Translations under genes and position numbers: made by a program
Notes under the pieces: model-generated
Told to the model about the DNA's origin: nothing
The model's input: the letters and a program-made list of their open reading frames with translations, nothing else
Database searches by the model: none
In this document: positions 31,737 to 40,081 of the stretch, in pieces
Numbering within the stretch: position 1 is the first letter of the stretch
How the letters are laid out: each line of letters starts with the position of its first letter
Assembly (NCBI GenBank): GCA_025454175.1
Contig: JALOOX010000022.1
Location: 1 to 45,890 of the forward strand
Direction of reading: 5' to 3'
DNA from: Syntrophobacteraceae bacterium
GTDB taxonomy: Bacteria > Desulfobacterota > Syntrophobacteria > Syntrophobacterales > Syntrophobacteraceae
DNA length: 45,890 nt

Positions 31737-34019
31737 ATGGGAGTCTTGGGAGAGCGCATCAAGCTCCGGAGATTGCTCAAGATCATGGGCTGCATAACGG
31801 TCGTTCTCATGCTGGGGGCCCTGGCCCTGGGCATCTCCACGTCCCGTTACATGAAGGGCGTGATCCGCGATCAGTTCAACGAGCAGCAGCTGGCCCTGGC
31901 CCGGGCGACGGCCAACCGCGTCGAGACGACGATTCAGAACGCCATCGTGGACCTGATCCTCCTGAATTCCCTTCCGGCCATCCAGTATTGCGATGCGGGC
32001 AGCTACGAAGTCCTTCTGCTCTCGACCCTGCCCCTCCTGAACCGGGACCACATCATCGAAATCCGCCGCGTGGACCGCGACGGGAAGACCATGCTGGTGG
32101 CCAACGAGCAGGGGATCGGCATGCGCCATTTCGGGGTCGAGACCCAGGACGCCGCGGCCTATCTCTCCTGGGCGAGCGACATGAGCAACCGCGGCAAGAC
32201 CATGGGGACGGGAATCCGCTCCAAGGACCCTTCCAAGGAGCGCAGGACCATTCTCCTGGACCTCATCACCCCCACCTACGAGGAAACAGCGAATGCCGCG
32301 CACCCGCACCCCACCCACCGCTTCGCCGGTTACCTGCGGGCCACCCTTGACGTGAGCAAGCTCCTGCGGGAGATCATCCCCCACATCAAGTCGGGGAAGT
32401 CGGGCTACGCCTGGGTGCTGGACTCCTCGGGCTCGTTCCTCCATCACCCCGAGGCTGCGTTCGTGGGCGAGAACGCTTTCGAGGCTCGAAGCAACCGGAA
32501 CCCCCGCATCTCGTTCGCCAGGATCAACGAAATCCAGCAGAACGAGATGCTGAGGGGCATGGAAGGGACGGGGACCTACATCTCCGGCTGGCACCGTGAC
32601 GTGGTGGAGCCCATGGAGAAATTGATCGCCTTCAGTCCCGTCAGGATCCGCGGCCCCTACCTGGACTACATCTGGTCCGTGGCCGTTGCGGCGCCGGCCC
32701 ACGAGATCGAAGGCATCGTGAACACGGTATACGCCCGGCAGAGCGTCCTCCAGAGCGCCATCGTCTTCCTCATTCTCCTGGGGAGCATCATCGTTCTGCT
32801 GTATGAGCTGCGCTGGTCCACCATCCTTGAGCACGAGGTGGAGTCCAAGACCCGGGACATTCAGCACTACGCGTCAGAGCTGGAGAGATCGGAGTCACTG
32901 TATCGATCGCTCGTCGAGAGCGCCGAGGACCTCATTTTCACGGTGGATGTCGACGGGATCATCCGGACGGCCAATCGGCACATGGCGAGCTTCTTTGGAG
33001 TGAGACCGGGGGACCTGGCCGGGCGCGGCCTTCTCGATCTGCTTCCGGCCGGGCAGGCGGAGCAGCAGCTGGCGCTGGTTCGAAAGACCCTCGAGGATCG
33101 CAGGGGAGTGCGCATCGAGTCCGCGCTTCACGTTCAGGAGCAGGATGTCTGGCTCAACGTCCAGTACATCCCGGTCACCGGTGAAGCGGGCGACGGGGAG
33201 CTCGCCCTGGGAATCGCCCGCGACATCACGGATCGAAAGAGCCTCGAAGCACAGCTCATCAACACGGAAAAGCTGGCCTCCCTGGGCACCCTCGCCGCCG
33301 GCGTGGCCCACGAGATCAACAATCCCCTCGGGATCATGCTCGGCTTCTGCGAACTGCTCCTGGAAAAATCCGAGCCGGGAACCATCGAGCACAACGATCT
33401 CAAGATCATCGAGCGGCACGGCCTGCACTGCAAGAGCATCGTCGAGCGGCTGCTCAGCTTCGCCCGCATCAGCGAAGAGGCCGAGGAGTTCTGCGACCTC
33501 AACGGCAACGTCGAGTCCATCCTCTCGGTGGTCAAGCACACCCTGGAGATGAACAACATTCAGCTCGTCACGGCCCTGACCCAGGGACTGCCCATGGTGC
33601 GCGGCGATTCGCGCGGCATCCAGCAGGTCCTCCTGAACCTGATCAGCAACGCCATACATGCCATGGACAGCCAGGGAACCCTGACCGTCGTGACCCGGCC
33701 CGGCAAGAAGCCGGGCTGGATCGAGGCGGTTGTTTCCGACACGGGCTGCGGAATCCCGAAAGATGTCATGCAGAAGATCTTCGATCCCTTCTTCACGACC
33801 AAGAAGGTCGGCGACGGCACCGGTCTTGGTCTGTCGGTGAGCTACGGCATCGTCTCCAATTACGGGGGGAGCATCGACTGCGAGAGCCAGGCCGAGGGGG
33901 AGGCTTCCGGCCAGTCGGGCACAGCCTTCACCATCACCCTGCCTGCCAGGCCCGACGAGCCGTCGGATCGGGAGAGACCGGCCCAGCCGCGCGCCGCCGG
34001 TGAAGGCACGAGCTCATAG
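31737..34019 (+). CDS. dCache-PAS sensor histidine kinase
   Basis: A 760-residue membrane kinase with AAGGAG (31723-31728) 8 nt before the ATG. TM1 is at about 17-35 ([17 protein letters not shown]). A large periplasmic Cache-type sensor spans about 40-340, including [26 protein letters not shown], a hallmark of small-molecule Cache domains. TM2 is at about 345-363 and PAS at about 385-500 ([26 protein letters not shown]). HisKA has [21 protein letters not shown], and HATPase has [23 protein letters not shown] and [13 protein letters not shown]. It is divergent from the sigma-54 regulator and followed by a single-domain receiver, so it is the most likely input to the UspA-TauE/SafE circuit. 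The periplasmic ligand is unknown; carboxylates, amines or sulfonates are all possible. Confidence 0.93.
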   Translation: MGVLGERIKLRRLLKIMGCITVVLMLGALALGISTSRYMKGVIRDQFNEQQLALARATANRVETTIQNAIVDLILLNSLPAIQYCDAGSYEVLLLSTLPLLNRDHIIEIRRVDRDGKTMLVANEQGIGMRHFGVETQDAAAYLSWASDMSNRGKTMGTGIRSKDPSKERRTILLDLITPTYEETANAAHPHPTHRFAGYLRATLDVSKLLREIIPHIKSGKSGYAWVLDSSGSFLHHPEAAFVGENAFEARSNRNPRISFARINEIQQNEMLRGMEGTGTYISGWHRDVVEPMEKLIAFSPVRIRGPYLDYIWSVAVAAPAHEIEGIVNTVYARQSVLQSAIVFLILLGSIIVLLYELRWSTILEHEVESKTRDIQHYASELERSESLYRSLVESAEDLIFTVDVDGIIRTANRHMASFFGVRPGDLAGRGLLDLLPAGQAEQQLALVRKTLEDRRGVRIESALHVQEQDVWLNVQYIPVTGEAGDGELALGIARDITDRKSLEAQLINTEKLASLGTLAAGVAHEINNPLGIMLGFCELLLEKSEPGTIEHNDLKIIERHGLHCKSIVERLLSFARISEEAEEFCDLNGNVESILSVVKHTLEMNNIQLVTALTQGLPMVRGDSRGIQQVLLNLISNAIHAMDSQGTLTVVTRPGKKPGWIEAVVSDTGCGIPKDVMQKIFDPFFTTKKVGDGTGLGLSVSYGIVSNYGGSIDCESQAEGEASGQSGTAFTITLPARPDEPSDRERPAQPRAAGEGTSS

Positions 34020-34034
34020 CTCATTTCATCTTCC

Positions 34035-34050
34035 TGGCACACAACTTGAT
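34035..34050 (+). promoter_or_regulatory. possible sigma-54-like promoter before the receiver gene
   Basis: TGGCAC and TTGAT are separated by 5 bp, giving GG-N10-GA instead of the invariant GG-N10-GC. The -24 half is perfect and the -12 half has a mismatch at a key base, so activity is doubtful. Nothing else is recognised in the gap 34051-34239. Confidence 0.35.
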
Positions 34051-34239
34051 AGCGTTGCCAATGGAACCATCGCCGCAAGGGACCTGGCCGGATACCATGC
34101 CGCACTCCATGTACCCTTTGCCGGAAAGGCCCACGAACGGCGGGAAGCCGGCTGATGCATGGCGCCAGGGAGGCGTGCGAGAAGCGTTTTTCTCTTTCCG
34201 GGATGGATTTCCTCTCTCCCCGCGGAGCCGAGAAGACCG

Positions 34240-34641
34240 ATGACATTGAACGCCGAGAGTCGCAAGAACATCCTGATTTTCGACCCGGAGCGGGACACCA
34301 GTGAGCTTTTTGCGCGGGCCCTCGAATCGCGGCGCAACTGCCGCTGCTACCTGGCCAATTCCGCGGCGGAGGTCCTGGACCTCCTGCGGGGGATGCCCTT
34401 CGACCTCGTGATCCTGGACCTGAAGTCAGCCATGGCCGACGATTACCACCTGCTCAGGCAGATCCAAAGGATTTCGCCGCCGTCCATCCTCATCGTGGTG
34501 GGCTATCTGCACCAGAAGGAGCATATCCTCAAGGCCGTCAACCTGGGCGCTCGAGGTCACATCATCAAGCCCATCCAGATCGATGCCTTCCGCAGGAAGA
34601 TCGAGGAGTACGCCCTCGATTCCACTTCCTCCGTCGGGTGA
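34240..34641 (+). CDS. single-domain receiver-like protein
   Basis: A 133-residue protein that is almost entirely a receiver domain: NILIFDPERDTSELFARAL, a phospho-Asp in FDLVILDLKSAMADDYHLL, and GARGHIIKP with the conserved Lys-Pro. The first acidic pair is reduced to Asp-Pro-Glu, so metal binding may be altered. ATG 34240 is chosen because upstream in-frame sequence is Arg/Pro-rich and unlike coding. There is no output domain. It lies between the Cache kinase and the UspA operon and may be a phosphate sink or an intermediate for that kinase. Confidence 0.85.
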   Translation: MTLNAESRKNILIFDPERDTSELFARALESRRNCRCYLANSAAEVLDLLRGMPFDLVILDLKSAMADDYHLLRQIQRISPPSILIVVGYLHQKEHILKAVNLGARGHIIKPIQIDAFRRKIEEYALDSTSSVG

Positions 34642-34657
34642 CGCTGTCCCCTCCAGG

Positions 34658-34685
34658 TGACACAACTGTCATCTGAAAGTTTCAG
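34658..34685 (+). promoter_or_regulatory. shared regulatory motif, site B (candidate enhancer)
   Basis: The inverted repeat TGACACAACTGTCA (34658-34671) overlaps TGTCATCTGAAAGTTTCA (34667-34684). The latter matches site A in the regulator/kinase spacer at 15 of 18 bases. It lies about 100 bp upstream of the -24 element, the usual distance for a sigma-54 enhancer. Confidence 0.55.
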
Positions 34686-34781
34686 TTGAGCCCTCCCCAA
34701 TGGTCGCCCCATGGACCCGTTCGTGCCTGTGATCACAATCCCAAAGCCACTTCAGCCCGTTGATGCGGGCTCCCTGGCTCG

Positions 34782-34797
34782 TGGCACACCGATTGCT
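34782..34797 (+). promoter_or_regulatory. sigma-54 (-24/-12) promoter of the UspA-TauE/SafE operon
   Basis: TGGCACACCGATTGCT matches the consensus TGGCAC-N5-TTGCW exactly, with GG and GC 10 bp apart. Transcription should start near 34809, leaving a leader of about 77 nt to the UspA start. Confidence 0.8.
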
Positions 34798-34885
34798 CAA
34801 AAGACAATCCAGTCATCGGCACGACGGCAGGAGGGCGTCTGCGGATGCCAGGGGAACGTTGGACTCAAGAGGAAGGAGGTTCTTT

Positions 34886-35305
34886 ATGGCTTTGAATGTG
34901 CTCGTGGCGACGGATGGTTCGGAACACTCGATGAAAGGCGTTCGGAGGGCCCTTGAGCTGGCCGAGCTGGAAGGCGCCAACATCACGATCATGTCGGTGG
35001 CCTTCTATGCCAAGGACGGCTTCGACGACATGCCGTTCAACATCCAGGACAAGCTCGAGGCCCAGGCGGTGACCTCCATCAACAAGGCCAAGGCTTTGTT
35101 CGATGAGAAGGGTATCCCCGTCAAGACCGTGATGGAGGCGGGTGTCGTCCCGGCCAACAACATCGTTCGGAGGGCGGAGGAGGGGCAGTTCGACCTCATC
35201 GTGCTCGGCAGCACGGGAGCCAGCGGGCTCATGCGGGTGCTCATCGGCAGCACGGCGGCCAAGGTGGTCGCCCAGGCGCCCTGTTCGGTCTTGGTGGTCA
35301 GGTGA
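34886..35305 (+). CDS. universal stress protein (UspA family)
   Basis: A 139-residue cytoplasmic protein with a strong AAGGAGGT (34873-34880) 5 nt before the ATG. It starts MALNVLVATDGSEHSMKGVRRALELA and ends QAPCSVLVVR, as the family does. The ATP-binding motif G-2x-G-9x-G-S is perfect in GSTGASGLMRVLIGS, so it should belong to the nucleotide-binding class. It is the first gene after the sigma-54 promoter, ahead of a membrane exporter, so it may gate or report on transport under stress. A hairpin lies just after the stop and a 142-nt gap separates it from the next gene. Confidence 0.95.
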   Translation: MALNVLVATDGSEHSMKGVRRALELAELEGANITIMSVAFYAKDGFDDMPFNIQDKLEAQAVTSINKAKALFDEKGIPVKTVMEAGVVPANNIVRRAEEGQFDLIVLGSTGASGLMRVLIGSTAAKVVAQAPCSVLVVR

Positions 35306-35307
35306 TG

Positions 35308-35324
35308 CCCGGAGGCGCTCCGGG
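35308..35324 (+). repeat. hairpin after the UspA gene
   Basis: CCCGGAG and CTCCGGG form a perfect stem with a GCG loop, followed by G/A rather than T. It may stabilise the UspA message or attenuate read-through into the downstream genes. Confidence 0.35.
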
Positions 35325-35447
35325 AGCTTGGGGGGGACCGGCGCCTGAGCTTGTCTTTCGAGTGAGAGAAGTAACGAAGCACGGATCAATTCTGGTGATT
35401 CTGGTTGAAGATGCAATCATCGAGGGTTTTCAAGGGAGGTTGGAATC

Positions 35448-35747
35448 ATGAGTCGTATCTGGACAGTTCTCAGCGGTTGGGTGTTTCTGGTGACGGTGGT
35501 CCTTCCCGTAAAGGTCCTGGCGGCCGGCGGCGGTGAGGTGGCGCCCATGGTGATCGTGGCCGACACGCGCAAGCTCGAGGGCCTGATGAAATGGTGGGCG
35601 GATCTCTACAATCACAGCTACGTGGGATTCACGGCCCTCACCGTGGTGCTCATCCCCATCATCGGGGTCCTCATGGGTGTCCTCGCGGACATCGTCATGA
35701 CCCACATCGGCATCGACCTGAAATCCAGGGAGCTGGCCGAGCACTGA
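35448..35747 (+). CDS. small membrane protein linked to TauE/SafE, 99 aa
   Basis: A good ribosome site (AAGGGAGGT, 7 nt) precedes the ATG. The N-terminus is a signal peptide or first helix (IWTVLSGWVFLVTVVLPVKVLAAGG), then a short amphipathic stretch (TRKLEGLMKWWADLYNHSY), then a second membrane helix (GFTALTVVLIPIIGVLMGVLADIVMTHIGI). I recognise no named family. It sits 64 nt before the TauE/SafE gene and probably forms a complex with the permease. I recall small proteins in this position in sulfate reducers but have not checked. Confidence 0.75.
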   Translation: MSRIWTVLSGWVFLVTVVLPVKVLAAGGGEVAPMVIVADTRKLEGLMKWWADLYNHSYVGFTALTVVLIPIIGVLMGVLADIVMTHIGIDLKSRELAEH

Positions 35748-35811
35748 TGGATCGACGCTTTTCCAGGGAATGGATGGAAGATCGAAGCATACTCTCCGAG
35801 GAGGATGAATC

Positions 35812-36882
35812 ATGGAATGGCTCTATATATTGATGCCCATTGCGGGCGTGAAAATCTTCTGGCCCGGTTTGATCGTTCTGGGAGTCGGCGTTGGAGTCAT
35901 CGGCGGCTTCTTTGGAATGGGCGGCGCATGGATGGTGACGCCCGGCCTCAACATCCTGGGTTTTCCCATGGCCTTCGCCATCGGGACCGACATTGCCCAC
36001 ATGGCGGGCAAGTCCCTGATTTCCACCATGAGGCACGGCAAGTTCGGCAACGTCGACTACAAGCTGGGCGTCATCATGATCATCGGGACCGTCGCCGGCT
36101 TCGAGGTGGGCGCCCAGATGATCATGTGGCTCGAGCGCATGGGCAATGTCGAGAAGGTCGTGCGCTACATGTACCTGGTCCTGCTGTTCCTCATCGCCTG
36201 GATGGTCTTTGCCGACGTGGCCAAGCGGAGAAGGAAGGAGAAAGAGGCGCTGGCGGCCGGCGGCGAGGTGGACAAGCTGGCCACGGGCCTCGAGTGGCAC
36301 AAAACCTTCCACAAGCTCAAGATCCCCCCCATGGTCCACCTGCATGTCGCCGGGATCTACTGCTCGGCGTGGCTCCCCATCATCGTGAGCTTCGCCACGG
36401 GCTGGCTGGCCGGCATCCTCGGCATCGGCGGCGGTCTCATCCGCATGCCCGCCCTCATCTACATCATGGGCTGCCCCACCCACGTGGCCGTCGGGACCGA
36501 CCTTTTCGAGGTCATGATCTCCGGTCTCTACGGCGCTGCCACTTACACCTATAAAGGTCGCACCGAGCTGGTGGCCGCCATCATCATGCTGGTCGGGGCT
36601 TCGGTGGGCGCCCAGGTGGGTACCGTGGCCACCAAGTACATCAAGGGCTACGGCATCCGCATCGCTTTCGGCTGCGCCGTCGTCGGCTGCGCCATCTCCA
36701 TCGTGCTCAAGCTCATGCCCTCTTTCCTGCCACAGTACAGGGTCGCCTTCGACAACGCGGCCACCTTCTTCGTCCTGGGCGTGGTGGCCGTTCTCTCCAC
36801 GTACATCACCGTGAAGATGGTGCAGGGCGCCAAGTTGGAAGTGGCGAACAAGAAGAGGGCCGCAACGGCCCGGGCTGCCTGA
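35812..36882 (+). CDS. TauE/SafE family sulfite/organosulfur anion permease
   Basis: A 356-residue polytopic membrane protein with GAGGAGG before the ATG. The two family repeats are visible: GVGVGVIGGFFGMGGAWMVTPGLNILGFPMAFAIGTDIAHM in the first half and GWLAGILGIGGGLIRMPALIYIMGCPTHVAVGTDLFEVM in the second. About eight helices flank a long cytoplasmic loop (residues about 140-180, KRRRKEKEALAAGGEVDKL). TauE/SafE proteins move sulfite, sulfonates, sulfoacetate or related anions, usually outwards. In a sulfate-reducer-like host the operon could export or balance sulfite-like anions. The substrate is inferred from the family only. Confidence 0.9.
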   Translation: MEWLYILMPIAGVKIFWPGLIVLGVGVGVIGGFFGMGGAWMVTPGLNILGFPMAFAIGTDIAHMAGKSLISTMRHGKFGNVDYKLGVIMIIGTVAGFEVGAQMIMWLERMGNVEKVVRYMYLVLLFLIAWMVFADVAKRRRKEKEALAAGGEVDKLATGLEWHKTFHKLKIPPMVHLHVAGIYCSAWLPIIVSFATGWLAGILGIGGGLIRMPALIYIMGCPTHVAVGTDLFEVMISGLYGAATYTYKGRTELVAAIIMLVGASVGAQVGTVATKYIKGYGIRIAFGCAVVGCAISIVLKLMPSFLPQYRVAFDNAATFFVLGVVAVLSTYITVKMVQGAKLEVANKKRAATARAA

Positions 36883-36930
36883 GGCAGAGCGCAGCGTGCC
36901 AACCCCAATCCGATGAAGAGGGAGCTGAAC

Positions 36931-37545
36931 ATGAGAATAGCAAGAAATATGACCATGGCCATCCTGCTCATTCTGCCGCTGGTGCTCATGGTGGGCTGTT
37001 ATGACTACGGCAAGGTGGACCAGGGCCGGGTGATCGAGCTCGACAGGGATAAGCGGATGGTGACCTTGATCAAGGATGTCAAGGATGATCCCATGAACCC
37101 GGAGTATTCTGAGCTTCCGCCCCACGTCTATTCCCTGCCGACGGACCCCCATGAAATGGGTCCAGAGCCCAAGGCGGGCCACCGCATCAAGCTCGACACC
37201 AAGAACAAGCAGATCGTCATCTGGGATCCCGCCGGCAAGGATCTGAAAACGATCAACTACACCCTCATCGATCAGAAGGAGGGCGTGCGAAGCGACGACC
37301 CGTTGGTGTACGACAGCGCGGCCAAGGCTCCCAGAAAATTCCCGGCCGTCGACCGCGACAAGAAGACCATCACCATCTACTCGGGCCGTCAGAAAATCCT
37401 GACCACCTTCTCGCTGCCGGATGAATACTTCTCCCTGCCCGAGAGCACCTGGGAGGCCGGTGACGAGGTGAGGGTCTACTACCTGGAGGAAGGAAAGGCT
37501 CACCGGTTCATGAACATCTCAAGGACGGACATTTTCAAGAAATAA
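36931..37545 (+). CDS. DUF4881-like lipoprotein
   Basis: A 204-residue exported protein. ATG 36931 has AGAGGGAG about 6 nt upstream; the ATG at 36913 lacks this. A lipoprotein leader ends LVLMVGC, with Cys23 as the modified residue (Met at -3 is tolerated but unusual). The mature part is all-beta-looking and charged (GRVIELDRDKRMVTLIKDVKDD, VDRDKKTITIYSGRQKILTTF) and fits the DUF4881 proteins I associate with sulfate reducers, from memory. It follows TauE/SafE by 48 nt in the same operon and may be an envelope partner of the permease. Confidence 0.75.
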   Translation: MRIARNMTMAILLILPLVLMVGCYDYGKVDQGRVIELDRDKRMVTLIKDVKDDPMNPEYSELPPHVYSLPTDPHEMGPEPKAGHRIKLDTKNKQIVIWDPAGKDLKTINYTLIDQKEGVRSDDPLVYDSAAKAPRKFPAVDRDKKTITIYSGRQKILTTFSLPDEYFSLPESTWEAGDEVRVYYLEEGKAHRFMNISRTDIFKK

Positions 37546-37585
37546 GACCGAGTGGTTGAGGATCGAGAGAGTCGATGCCGTGAGT

Positions 37586-37692
37586 TGTAGGGGCGAAAAA
37601 ATTTTCGCCCCTACACATACACGGTCGCAGCGGATCATCGGCGCGGCCCACTTCTCCCGCGTCCTTTTCGCCCCCGCCGCCCCTACACACAA
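37586..37692. repeat. GTAGGGGCGAAA palindrome with a duplicated right arm
   Basis: The 30-bp palindrome at 37586-37615 (TGTAGGGGCGAAA mirrored by TTTTCGCCCCTACA) is the same family as the core at 18034-18065. Its right arm and flank (CCCTACACATACACGGTCGC) recur diverged near 37680-37699 (CCCTACACACAAACGGTTGC) after another TTTTCGCCCC. This is a compound REP-like element inserted inside an otherwise tight gene series. Confidence 0.7.
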
Positions 37693-37733
37693 ACGGTTGC
37701 CGCGGGATTGCGGAGCGTGGAAGAACCGGTGAA

Positions 37734-37761
37734 TTGAGATTTGAAGCTTGAAACTTGAAAC
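37734..37761 (+). repeat. short heptamer array
   Basis: Four TTGAGAT/TTGAAGC/TTGAAAC-type heptamers run in a row. They match the heptamers of the arrays at 14831-15014 but lack the GAGCAG end block, so this is a partial or seed copy. Confidence 0.5.
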
Positions 37762-37803
37762 CGCCTTACCTATAACGGTCCGTGATCGGGAGAGATGTGA
37801 ACG

Positions 37804-38013
37804 ATGAACACACAGCAGAAGATCGTGGTTGCGATAATGGACGTCCTGATGATCGTGGAGCTCTGCATCAGCATGTACTTCGCCAATCTCAATCCGGACA
37901 GCTTCACTGCCACTTTCTGCAAGGTCTTTTTCAGCATGCTCATTCCCACGCTCATTCTGTCGAGAGTCATGGTGAAGCGATTTCGGACCGTTATCCCCGA
38001 GCCCGCCGCATGA
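37804..38013 (+). CDS. small two-helix membrane protein, 69 aa
   Basis: A 69-residue protein with two membrane segments (IVVAIMDVLMIVELCISMYFA and FCKVFFSMLIPTLILSRVMV) and a short loop (NLNPDSFTATF). GGGAGAG precedes the ATG. No family is recognised. Its TGA overlaps the ATG of the next gene by 4 nt, so the pair is translationally coupled and likely to form a complex. The repeats at 37586-37761 separate it from the lipoprotein gene, but it probably belongs to the same operon. Confidence 0.75.
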   Translation: MNTQQKIVVAIMDVLMIVELCISMYFANLNPDSFTATFCKVFFSMLIPTLILSRVMVKRFRTVIPEPAA

Positions 38014-38801
38014 AACTGGACCAGGCCACCTGGTGGCGAAGCACCCTGGGGCGGGCCGGGGCCCTTTTCTGCATCCTTTTCATCCTGTCGGGCCTGGACG
38101 GGCTCGTGGCCCAGTTCAGGACCCCTCCCAACGAAGTCCGGGCCATCCCCGGCGAAAAGATCAACGTCAACGGGCCGTGCAGCCCCGACATTCAGGACCT
38201 CTCCCAGCTGGTTTACGACACGAGCGCCGAGGGTATCCAGCTGCAGCTCGAAGCGCTGCACTCGGGCTTCTGGCTCGGAGGCACCATGTGGCGGGGGCAG
38301 CTGGTCCTGAGCAGCGACCTCAGGCCCGGAACCTACGGCGTGATGGTGCGCTCGGGAATCGACCCCAACGAAAAGCCATTTGCTCTTTTTGTGATCCAGG
38401 TTTTTTCGAGCCCGGATGAACTGCGGCAGACCGCGAGGTCCTTCATCCTGAGGCGCTTCGGCATCACCCCCTGGATCGCCTTCTTCGTTTTCATAAGCCT
38501 TGCCCTCCTGACCTTTGCCCTCACTTATTACGTTACGCAGCAGCGGGATTCCATGATGGCGGAGCAGGGGCTGGCCGAGGTCTACAGGGTTGCCATGGGG
38601 GGGGAGGGCTGCCGCGAGGTGGCGTTTGGCCTGGGGTCGACCCACGGGGTTCAGGCCGGTGACCTCGTGACCCTGATGAATCCCTCGGGCGAGCGTGTCG
38701 GCAAGGTGAAGGTCATCCAGGTCTTTGACGTGGATTCCATCGGCACGGTGGACCTGGAAACGATGGTCCGCCCGGGCTTCGTGGTCGCGAAGGACCACTG
38801 A
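38010..38801 (+). CDS. two-TM membrane protein of unknown function, 263 aa
   Basis: ATG 38010 overlaps the stop of the preceding small gene (ATGA). TM1 is at about 17-35 (GALFCILFILSGLDGLVA). A periplasmic beta-like domain follows (IPGEKINVNGPCSPDIQDLSQLVYD, TMWRGQLVLSSDLRPGTYGVMV), TM2 is at about 155-175 (ITPWIAFFVFISLALLTFALTYYV), then a cytoplasmic domain of about 85 residues (GLGSTHGVQAGDLVTLMNPSGERVGKVKVIQVFDVDSIGTVDL). I recognise no named family. It appears to span the membrane with domains on both sides, so it could pass a signal or regulate the TauE/SafE permease upstream. Confidence 0.8.
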   Translation: MKLDQATWWRSTLGRAGALFCILFILSGLDGLVAQFRTPPNEVRAIPGEKINVNGPCSPDIQDLSQLVYDTSAEGIQLQLEALHSGFWLGGTMWRGQLVLSSDLRPGTYGVMVRSGIDPNEKPFALFVIQVFSSPDELRQTARSFILRRFGITPWIAFFVFISLALLTFALTYYVTQQRDSMMAEQGLAEVYRVAMGGEGCREVAFGLGSTHGVQAGDLVTLMNPSGERVGKVKVIQVFDVDSIGTVDLETMVRPGFVVAKDH

Positions 38802-39037
38802 GACCAACTCAAAGACAGCAGCACGAACGGCGATTCAGTCATCATTCCGGCGGTATCTCCACCGGAATCCCTCCGGGCTTCCTTTTCAATGCCCCTTTTT
38901 TTCCCACCTGCCGGAAGAAAGTGACTTCCGTGAATCCCTTTTCATCGTCGGCAGCGTGGTACTCCGCCGATGCATCCGCTGCGGGCGATGCCCATTCCAC
39001 GGGCATTGGGGCGGTATCCGATAAACAAAGGGCCTGA
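38802..39037. other. gap without a confident gene
   Basis: No convincing gene is seen. A minus-strand frame (38842-39066) ends with a protein-like tail (FTEVTFFRQVGKKGALKRKPGG) but has no good start or ribosome site, and may be a gene remnant. Confidence 0.3.
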
Positions 39038-39053
39038 TGGCAAGGCTTTTGCT
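39038..39053 (+). promoter_or_regulatory. candidate sigma-54 promoter for the J-domain gene
   Basis: TGGCAAGGCTTTTGCT has GG and GC 10 bp apart, a perfect TTGCT, and one mismatch in TGGCAC. It lies 112 nt before the GTG at 39165. Confidence 0.5.
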
Positions 39054-39164
39054 CTCGAGGCGGCACTGGACCCGCATCCCGAATGGATGCTAAAATCGCG
39101 AGCGAAGCAGGGAGGTTCCGAGCGAAATCATGGGTGAAATCCGACCCCTGGGGGGGATCTTTTC

Positions 39165-39986
39165 GTGAAGCCTGACAGCACTCGTCACCAGTCGGAAATC
39201 CTGGCGGCTTTTCGCCTGCTCTTTTCCCCTGAAAATTCCGCGGGAATGGGAGCCGTCGATTCCGTGCAGCCGGACCAGCTCAAAGCAGCTTATCGCCGAA
39301 AGGCCCTGACCACGCACCCGGACCGTTTTGCCTCCCAGGGGGAGGCGGTGCAGCGCATCCATGCCGAACGGTTCATCCAGGTGTCCAGGGCTTATGAGAT
39401 CCTCAGCCGCTACGTCGCCCTTCGGCAGGAGGGGAGCCGATGGACGGTCAATGGCTCGACGGGGGGGGCGGAGCGCACCGGGCCGCAGCCTGCAAAGGCG
39501 GCGAGCCAGGCGCGTTCAACCTCGGGAAGCGTGCACGGCGCCAGGCGGCCGGGAGCCTCCGCGGGGTCTTTCTGGCAGCGGGGCATCCCCCGGAGATATC
39601 TCCGGTTCGGCGAGTTTCTCTATTTTTCGCGCGTCATCACCTGGAAGAGTCTCGTGGACGCCCTCGTGTGGCAGCGCCGGCAGCGCCCGCGCATCGGGGA
39701 GATCGCCCGGAAGTGGCGCTGGGTCAATGACTCCCAGGTCGATGCGGCCGTGAGGGACCGCAGGCCGGGAGAACGGATCGGCGAGGTGCTTCTGCGCCAC
39801 GGGCTCCTGACCCCATTCGGCCTGGGGGTCCTGCTGCGACAGCAGCAGAGGATTCAGAAGCCCATCGGCCTTTATTTCGTGCGGCATGGCGGCATGAGCG
39901 AGCACGAGGTGGGTCGCCACCTTCACCATCAGCGCCGGCACAACACGCAGTTCGCATCGGCTTTTGCCGCAAGCCCCCAGAATTAG
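39165..39986 (+). CDS. J-domain protein with helical MshEN-like C-terminal region
   Basis: A 273-residue soluble protein starting at GTG 39165 with GGGGGGA about 8 nt upstream. Residues about 10-90 are a DnaJ-type domain: QLKAAYRRKALTTHPDRF with the HPD triad that stimulates DnaK, then FIQVSRAYEILSRY. A low-complexity linker (about 95-140) follows. The C-terminal 125 residues are repeated short helices (LRFGEFLYFSRVITWKSLVDALVWQ, RIGEIARKW, RIGEVLLRHGLLTPFGLGVLLRQQ) that recall the RxGExL..G.I repeats at the N-termini of GspE/MshE ATPases. This suggests a co-chaperone steering DnaK to an assembly or to a nucleotide-sensing partner. It has no operon partner. Confidence 0.8.
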   Translation: MKPDSTRHQSEILAAFRLLFSPENSAGMGAVDSVQPDQLKAAYRRKALTTHPDRFASQGEAVQRIHAERFIQVSRAYEILSRYVALRQEGSRWTVNGSTGGAERTGPQPAKAASQARSTSGSVHGARRPGASAGSFWQRGIPRRYLRFGEFLYFSRVITWKSLVDALVWQRRQRPRIGEIARKWRWVNDSQVDAAVRDRRPGERIGEVLLRHGLLTPFGLGVLLRQQQRIQKPIGLYFVRHGGMSEHEVGRHLHHQRRHNTQFASAFAASPQN

Positions 39987-40081
39987 ATACAAATCCGAAG
40001 AGGGGGTGTCCGCGCCCTCCGGCTCCGGTTCGCCGTGCTTTCGGCGGAGACCACGGCTGCCCGACGGTCTGGAAATGGTGA

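Noticed and set aside
35695..37503. A 602-codon minus-strand frame across the TauE/SafE and lipoprotein genes
   Set aside because: It is extremely His/Asp/Gly-rich, crosses two real genes and their spacers, and has no recognisable motif.
38842..39066. A 74-codon minus-strand gene
   Set aside because: The C-terminal half looks protein-like, but the only starts lack ribosome sites and no family is recognised, so it is mentioned only as a possible remnant.
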